Of a DNA stretch of 64,000 bases, positions 57,577-64,000 are shown piece after piece. Position 1 is the stretch's first letter, and each line of letters starts with the position of its first letter. Source of the stretch: Atriophallophorus winterbourni (lineage: Eukaryota > Platyhelminthes > Trematoda > Plagiorchiida > Microphallidae); contig JACCGJ010014588.1 of assembly GCA_013407085.1 (NCBI GenBank), positions 1-64,000 of the forward strand, written 5' to 3'. The position numbers and the translations under genes were made by a program. The notes under the pieces were generated by a model, which was given only the letters and a program-made list of their open reading frames with translations, did no database searches and was not told the DNA's origin.

Positions 57577-60500
57577 GTACGTTTTTTATTAATGTAAACT
57601 TCAGTTGTTGAAAAAATTACCGATGGATCACTTACAACATCTGTAAATGACATTAAGTTACGAGAATTATCGTTCCAAAAACGTTCAATAAATTTTACTT
57701 TCCCAACCTCTGTCTCTTTTCGCGTAAGAGATACAACTGACGTTAGTCAGCACACACGTGTATGGTATGTAAACGGGGTTGATCTTTCCAAATTTGTAAC
57801 GGTATACGGTGAAGATGCCTCTGCTGACCCTGCTGATCTGTATACAACGGAAAAGAAAATGGAAAACGAAATCGAGATCAAACTAACTTTAAGAAACAAA
57901 TGTAATTTTTAATTCATATTATTTTCTGTAGATCTTGTTCCCGGGAATTATACACTTTCTATTCACCCAACGCAGCCCGACATAAAACCTGTTTCAGCTA
58001 CTGCATTTGTCAACGGTACGTTTCGATTTCAATTACGTATTACCGGCTTTAATTCGTTCTTTGGCCAAAATATTTCAATACTTGTCATCCATTAAAATAT
58101 TTGTTGTTCTGTAATCGTGTCCATCTAGGATGGTCATGCTAACTAGATTTACCCTGCTTGATGACCGCGTTCTGTCGGGTATACTGTGTTTTTGGGTTCA
58201 CTTCACAATATCAAAGTAAGGTTCAAGTGCTTTCTTCTTCTGAATCGAAAGCAGAAGGAATGAAATCCCGTTTAAGCTTTATCACAGCAATAAACGGGTG
58301 AGTTCTGCTGACAAGAAAAGCTCCGAGAGTAGAGGAACACCAATATATCACTCCGGGGATCAGGTCCATCCGTCTCAACAAATGCTGATCCAACGCGCTT
58401 TTGAATAGCTGTTCTGATGGTAGAGACAGGATCCCTTTCGGTAGAGAGTTCCAAGTGTTCACTCGCGTGGATAGCGTGCTCGCAATACTCAGCTTTAGCC
58501 TTCTAGGCTTCTGCAACTGAATGTCATGCCCACGAGTCCTCGACTCACCTACTAATCGGAAGTACCGGAGGAACTCGTCTCCATTTTGACCGAGAAGAAT
58601 ACGGTGTGTCAGGAGCAGGTCAAATCTTTCACTTCGAACTTCTAAAGCGTAGAGTTTCAGTAACCTCCTATGCTCGTACGCAAGTTGGCGCATTTCACGA
58701 ACCATCTTATTCCCCCTACTTTAACCCTTTCCAAGGAGTCGCATTTAGACTGAGGTAGCCCATATTCCAACAGAGGACGGACGTACGCAGAGAAAAGTGT
58801 CTGGAACATTTGCGGGGTAATTGTTGCAAATGAACGCCGAATCGCCCAGAGCTTTCAAATCAGCTTTATTTACTTTTTATATCCATGTTCCTTTCAGGGC
58901 ACGAATAATGCTCCGTAAACGAAAAATGATTTATAGTCGTTCGTTCGTTATGATTATTCCACATGTTGCTGCCTGGTAGCGATAAATTTAGTAAACACTC
59001 TTTATACCTTAATCTTCACCTTTGTCAGACTACGGGCGTTCATATTAAAATATTAATATTTTGAACCGCGATTGGCGAACTGGTGTATTGATTCAAACTC
59101 GGTGATGAACAGTGAAGATAAGGACGATTTACATAGTCGTCAGACAAATTAAATTCTGCCTTCAAACAGGTATCAGTTCACTAACGTTTATGTGCTGATG
59201 TCATGGCCTCTATGTGACACTTCCAAATTTAAGTATCGATGGTTGACCTGATCGACGTTTCCACTGGATTATTTATTGCCTTTATTAACTCAAAATAGCA
59301 TTTGTGTCGTTGTTTCAGATTTTCAACAGCGTCCTTAATGTTCCAAAGACAATTGGTAACCTGATAAGGTTCATGCCATTCGGTCAAAATGATCTGCCAC
59401 GAATTTAGTTTCGTGAAATGTTTAATGTCCGGGTAATCGGAAACAGCGAAACTAAGTAAAAAGCTTACGACGAGTTGTGTTGTTTGCCAGTCTTCAGGTA
59501 TGCGTATCGGGAACCCGGTTTTCGAAACTCTTGTTGTCTCCGCGCTAAATCTTTTTTTGCAAATTCAAGGGATAATCATTTGCAAGTTAAAAGTTTGCTT
59601 GTTGCGTCTCCATCTCTAAATTTATATACGGATGTGCAATCGTAATGCTCATATAACAGAGTGCTACTGGCACTGGTTGTGAGCTTCATGTGAAAGTACC
59701 CAGGAGTCGTCGCACTGCTATTTTCCCTTTTTCTTATATCTCTCTAGGCCTGGCCAACCTGATAATATATAAGCCTACGAGCAGGGTATGACTGTAGATT
59801 ACTTTTCCTGGCTCCAGGCTTGCGATTTCATTCATATGTGTTGTGTTAGTCATAGTTCTCATTGAGCACCGCCCCACAAGTGTATATAGAATCACAAAGT
59901 TGGCATCAGACAAAATGTCGTACTGGCGGCATATAGGCTGACCCAGCTTATGACAGATTTTACAAAAGAATAGCAGTGAGACAGCACGTCTTTATCGTTG
60001 ACATATAGTTTAGCCCGGTGTTACCCGCAGGCATGTAATCACGAACCTGATCTATGCAAAGTGCCGCACATTTATAGACAGCACCTGGGGTACGATACAT
60101 TCAGGTTGCCCAGGCCTAAACAGATGTGAGAAATGAAATCAGAAATTGCGAGGAAGCCGTCGTGCTGATGTCGCTCTACTCGTTCAGGAAACTTGATTGG
60201 ACGCCTGTTCTATTATGGTATGAAATCACAAGCCTGATCCAGGCAAAGTGCCGCACAGTCGAGGACTGCACGTGGGCTAAGATACTGTCAGGTTGCCCAG
60301 GCCTAGACAGATATGAGGGGGGATGCACAGATGTGCAATCGTGCAGCATTTATGTGCTGTGCGGCTAACATCGTGCTAAACTGATTGGCCAACTCTAGTG
60401 AGCTGCATGCTGAAACACGCTGGAGTCTCACTACCATTTCTATTTCCCCCCTCATATCTGCCTGTTCTATTAGAGGTGTAGGCACCTCATCTCAGTTTTT

Positions 60501-63500
60501 GTACTTACTCTTTGATAGACTCCGTAGCTATTTAAGTCCCAATATTCCCCACCTTATAGGATTTCATGGTTTTATGGCAGTTAAGCATTCGGTACACGCT
60601 ACCAGTGTAATGCTGTCTTTGATGATGTTGGGAAAGAAACCACTATGTTTTTGCGTGCAGCTCACCATCGGTGGCAAATCAATTAAGCACGGTGTTATCT
60701 TCACATCATATTAGCACTGCACGATTGTACATTAGTGCTCTGTTCCCCGCTGGATCACTGCCTTTTCATTATGACGCCTCGCTACGCTTGTGGGCTTCAT
60801 AAAGATTGCGTTTTTAATTACTGGAAAGTCTACCGGTAGCGCTAAACATGCATCAATTTCTTCGTTTTTTCTCAATCCAGAAATGTCGAACATTTGTTAA
60901 ATTTTCTGTTTGAATGAATGTTTGGTTTCCGTGGGCAAATCGTTGTCCGTGTCTATTCTCAACATCAATGATCCTAAAGCACAAGTCTGGATCCAGATTA
61001 ATTGCCAACCGACATGAAACAGGAAAAACAAATGACCAAGCGTCTAAAAAGAACGGGAGGAAGCGAAATATGCCAATACGTTTATCAGTAGCTTCTTTAT
61101 TTCAGCAAACCACCTCGTTGCCTGGCCTCCCGTTTGTTTCTCTCAGAACTTACCAAGCTCTGCTAATAAGGCACGGTATGGGAAGAGGTGATGAGGTATT
61201 CTTACATCGTGTCCCAGCCATCACAAACGAGCCAACATTAGCGTTTCTCACAGTTCGTGACCTTTTTGTCGTAACTCCCGTTTGTTGACATCCAGATCAG
61301 CTAACAACGATTATAAATAATCTGTCGCAAGCATCGGGTGTAATAAACAGAATGCAAGCCAGCATCTTGCGCTCGTTTCTCAAATATAAAGAAGCGAATC
61401 GCGCTTGCTATTGATAATATTTTTTCCGTCACTCCATTTTTATGGTTTCGGTATTATCCAAATCTCATATAAACTCATCTATCAAATAATTTCATTTCAG
61501 CTGCTCCTATTTTGCCGGTATTTTCAAAAGTAAGGAAAGTTCTAGAAAACGACCGGCTGAGCGTTTTGTGCCAAGTTACTGGGTACCCTCTTCCAAGCCT
61601 CGTCACTTGGTATTTTTCCCATGTCAAGCCAGAATCCATGAACGATGCTGCTGTCCTAAAAGAGGCCAAGGCGAACCTTGCACCACTGGAGGGCTCTTCG
61701 GAATCTTACGTTTTCGTGAAGAATTCGGTAACTGACGATCAGCTTGTGTTTGAAAAACTACCCGCTTCGTTTGGTGGACTATTTTCTTGTCGCGTTGAAA
61801 ACTCTGCCGGCGAAACGGATGAATCTTTGATATTGGTGCACATAAAAGGTCAGTGGGTTAATACGTTTGATTTTGATGCAATTTTCTTTAATCGAGAATG
61901 CATCAACTCTAATAGAGCACAACTATTCGGCTTCTCTAATACACATCACTCTAGCTCCTGGTAAAACTAGGATTACATTACCTTCAAGAATAATGTCAAG
62001 TCGCTACGCTTTTCATTGTAGGCGCTCTCCTTCTATACAGCATTGAGATCATCAAGATACCTAAGTATATATACTTAGGTACTCCATCTAATCTTGATGA
62101 TCTTAACAGCGCAATCGACAGCTTAGCGAGTGGGAAGGCCCCTGGTAACGGCCTGGGCTCAGGAAATACTGTAGAGCAGCTTCTTCAGTGCTGGCAGAAG
62201 TGTGTCCCACAAGAGATGCGAGACACCAAGAACATCACGCTATTTAAGAATACGGGTGATAGAGGCGACTGCAACCAATACAGAGGAATCTCCCTTTTGA
62301 ATGTTGTAAGCAAATTGTTTGGTAAAGTCTTACTGATCCTGCTACAAGCTGATATACCTTACTCCGAATCTAAATGTGGTTTCCGCAGGGGAACATCAAC
62401 CGTTGACATGTTCTTCCTCCTGATACAACATCAAGAAAAGTGTCGCGTACAACTTATGCCATTATACGCTGTTTTATTGATCGAACGAAGGCATTAGACT
62501 ACGTTAGCAAGGTGTCTTTTCAAATGCTTGATCTTATAGGGTCTCCTCCTAGACTGCTCAAACTCGTTATTAATTTCCCCTTAGCACTATCCTTTGATCC
62601 TCGTCATCTATCTGAGACTGGAGTAGTATTTGCTAATGTGTTTCTTTTTATGACAACAAAAATGTTATTTACCCGTTACCTTGGGCGTTTTCAACCTTTG
62701 AACTGCACGTGTTCATCTTTGCAGCACTTTTAACTCCACATATACGGCCGTAATCAGCAGCAACGGGAACTCACTGAAGCCCGATTGTTGCAATAAACAC
62801 ACATATTCAGAAACATGGGTAGACTGTTGGTATCATGGGTTTCTAAACTGACTGCTACCGCCTGGTTTCAGCTTAAGCCTAAACATCGTCACCATGGACA
62901 GCATTACACCGTTAGCATGTACCGGATGCTTAACTGCCATCCAACCATGAAAAAATGAGATCCTTAACGATATGGTATGCTATGAAAGCACAAGCCTGAT
63001 CCAGGCAAAGTGCCACACAGTCAGAGACTGCACGTGGGCTAGGATACTGTCAGGTTTCCCAGGCCGAGACATATATGAGGGTGAGAATAGAAATGGTAGT
63101 GAGACTCCAGCGTGTTTCAGCATGCAGCTCAGTACCGTTGGCTAATCAATTTAGCACGATGTTAGCCGCACAGGACATAAATGCTGCACGATTGCACATC
63201 CTCATGTATGGCGACGGACGCGTCTTAAACCGCTACGGAATCTATAGAAGTGTAAGCGCAACAAACTGGGATGAGATGCCTTCACCTTGAATGGAACAGG
63301 CTTTCAATCAAGTTTCTTGAACAATAAGAGTGACATCATCACGACAGCTTTCTTTCGGCTTTCACTGCCATGCCTACATTTCAAATCGTTTATCTACAGA
63401 TCGTTGGGCCGCATTGTGGCCGTTCATTGGAATTGTGATCGAAGTCGCTCTGCTTGTGACGGGCATTCTGCTCTACGAGCGCCATCAAATGCGTTCTCTG

Positions 63501-63653
63501 GCCGTCAAAAACGAATCTGCCACAGTGGACGCTGCCGATGCTATCTCCAAATCGGTCGAACCCTCTGTATTGCAGAACAATGTGTCTGCAGTCGAACCAC
63601 ACGTGGAGACAATGCCAGGCGGAGACAAACTGAACGATGGGGATACTGCGTAA
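57492..63653 (+). CDS. Basigin-like Ig-superfamily membrane protein, copy 3
   Basis: Exons 57492-57576, 57605-57901, 57932-58015, 61501-61848 and 63400-63653, all in frame with the same 28-bp and 30-bp first introns; large introns are 3,485 and 1,551 bp. Against copies 1 and 2 I see a Gly-to-Ser change in the signal peptide, Ile-to-Val before the first Cys of Ig2 (LSVLC), Phe-to-Ser after WYF, Thr-to-Ala, Ala-to-Ser (LFSCRV), and Phe-to-Ile in the transmembrane helix (GIVIEV). The membrane Glu and Pro are kept. It is the most diverged copy and looks functional; about 355 residues. Confidence 0.85.
57605..57901 (+). CDS. Basigin-like copy 3, exon 2
   Basis: First Ig-like domain, no Cys. Confidence 0.8.
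57932..58015 (+). CDS. Basigin-like copy 3, exon 3
   Basis: End of the first Ig-like domain. Confidence 0.8.
58205..58860 (-). pseudogene. Type 3 non-LTR RT relic, unit 3 intron 3
   Basis: Here the C-terminal part is one open frame of 160 codons (58223-58705), covering RRLLKLYALEVR, SRTRGHD, NTWNSLPKG and FKSALDQHLL. Units 1 and 2 carry a stop between these blocks. Confidence 0.75.
59034..61500. other. Rest of intron 3, unit 3
   Basis: Diverged counterpart of 4948-7423, with DR1 copies at 59741-59838, 60040-60129 and 60224-60464. It has about 26 extra bases near 60532 relative to units 1 and 2. No gene was recognised. Confidence 0.45.
60224..60464. repeat. Dispersed repeat DR1 with inverted half, unit 3
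   Basis: Same inverted arrangement as 6144-6384, closer to the consensus (GCCTGATCCAGGCAAAGTGC). Confidence 0.6.
61501..61848 (+). CDS. Basigin-like copy 3, exon 4
   Basis: Second Ig domain, Cys pair LSVLC and LFSCRV. Confidence 0.85.
62059..62080. repeat. Perfect 22-bp palindrome in unit 3 intron 4
   Basis: ACCTAAG arms around a TATATATA centre. It is flanked by further arms AGATCATCAAGAT (62046-62058) and ATCTTGATGATCT (about 62091-62103). Units 1 and 2 have one mismatch in the core and have lost the left outer arm. Confidence 0.7.
62081..62733 (+). pseudogene. RTE-type RT relic, unit 3 intron 4
   Basis: Less decayed copy. It reads NITLFKNTGDRGDC, QYRGISLLNVVSKLF, YSESKCGFRRG and TSTVDMFFLLIQ without the stop found in units 1 and 2, then shifts frame after LYAVLLIER. 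Confidence 0.78.
62970..63204 (+). repeat. Dispersed repeat DR1, full copy, unit 3
   Basis: Counterpart of 8914-9140 and closer to the consensus. Confidence 0.6.
63400..63653 (+). CDS. Basigin-like copy 3, exon 5
   Basis: Transmembrane helix ALWPFIGIVIEV and tail. The TAA overlaps GTAAGT as in the other copies. Confidence 0.85.
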
Positions 63654-64000
63654 GTTTTGTTTCATGTATCTTGTCGTTCTACCGGTTAATTTCTTGTGTC
63701 GTGGTCGCGAGAAATCTGTTGTCGCGTTCGTTATCTCCGGAAGGAAGACTATTACAAGAGAGAAAATAAGATTCATTGTAACTTGTACCTTACAATTTGC
63801 CATGTACACCTTTTATTTGGTCTCTGGGGATGTTTAGAGAAATCGTGGCCTGATTTCACGTCTGCGACCGTCCCGTGCCAAAAAGCTTTCATTTGGAAAT
63901 CCTCTGCACGGGAACTACGCAGAATGAGTAGTTCCCCTTTACGTGAAAATATCATTCCTTTCAATCGGAACCTATTATGCTCCATGCAAATTAATTTTGT
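63654..64000. other. Downstream of exon 5, unit 3
   Basis: Counterpart of 9593-9940. No coding exon was recognised before the window ends. Confidence 0.35.

Larger units (their letters stand above)
47844..64000 (+). repeat. Tandem repeat unit 3 (partial, diverged)
   Basis: Third unit, cut by the window end at a point equivalent to about 9,940 in unit 1. It carries type 1, type 2 and TRIM-like elements upstream of basigin-like copy 3. Introns differ from units 1 and 2 by scattered substitutions and small indels, and it lacks the 681-bp RTE-derived insertion. The position equivalent to the gypsy insertion is not reached. Confidence 0.85.

Noticed and set aside
1..64000. CRISPR arrays, bacterial operons or phage regions
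   Set aside because: None seen; content is eukaryotic with spliceosomal introns and retrotransposons.

Overview
This is eukaryotic genomic DNA, most probably from a parasitic flatworm (a digenean trematode is the best guess). The evidence is a host gene with introns of only 28 and 30 bp at its 5' end and introns of 1.6-4.2 kb further on, a pattern known from trematode genes. It is surrounded by dense non-LTR and LTR retrotransposon remnants. The species cannot be fixed from the sequence alone.

The window is organised as a head-to-tail tandem repeat of about 24 kb. Unit 1 runs from about 1 to 23,810, unit 2 from about 23,810 to 47,843, and unit 3 (incomplete) from about 47,843 to 64,000. Units 1 and 2 are nearly identical over their whole length, with offsets of 24,151 bp before and 24,033 bp after an LTR element whose length differs by 118 bp. 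Unit 3 is a few percent diverged and differs by whole-element insertions.

The only recognisable host gene is a basigin/CD147-like immunoglobulin-superfamily membrane protein, present once per unit on the + strand: exons at 2713-9592, 26862-33743 and 57492-63653. Each copy has a signal-peptide exon, an Ig-like domain split over two exons, a second Ig domain in one exon, and an exon with a transmembrane helix carrying the basigin-type Pro and Glu. All four introns are phase 1 and all splice junctions join in frame, so all three copies look intact.

Everything else is mobile-element material. Upstream of each gene lies a CR1/Jockey-like element (here 'type 1', 3' tail of ATTGACT repeats). In unit 3 this is followed by two elements of a second CR1-like family ('type 2', tail of TGAAC repeats), one of which (52871-57420) is almost full length with a zinc-finger ORF1. 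A small non-autonomous LTR element (51331-52584) sits inside the other. The large introns hold a 'type 3' non-LTR RT remnant, an RTE-derived insertion (units 1 and 2 only), an RTE reverse-transcriptase relic and copies of a short dispersed repeat. Downstream of exon 5 in units 1 and 2 are a Ty3/gypsy element with 178-bp LTRs, a MULE-transposase relic, a CR1 relic, a decayed second gypsy pol, AT-rich unannotated DNA, and a type 3 element in + orientation that leads into the next type 1 element.

The most interesting points are the tandem triplication of a basigin-like gene, a gypsy element whose leader looks self-primed rather than tRNA-primed, a TRIM-like element with a triplicated primer-binding site, and conserved 3' UTR hairpins in the type 2 elements. 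Several segments look like low-quality or mis-assembled sequence, so whether units 1 and 2 are separate loci or assembled haplotypes is open.
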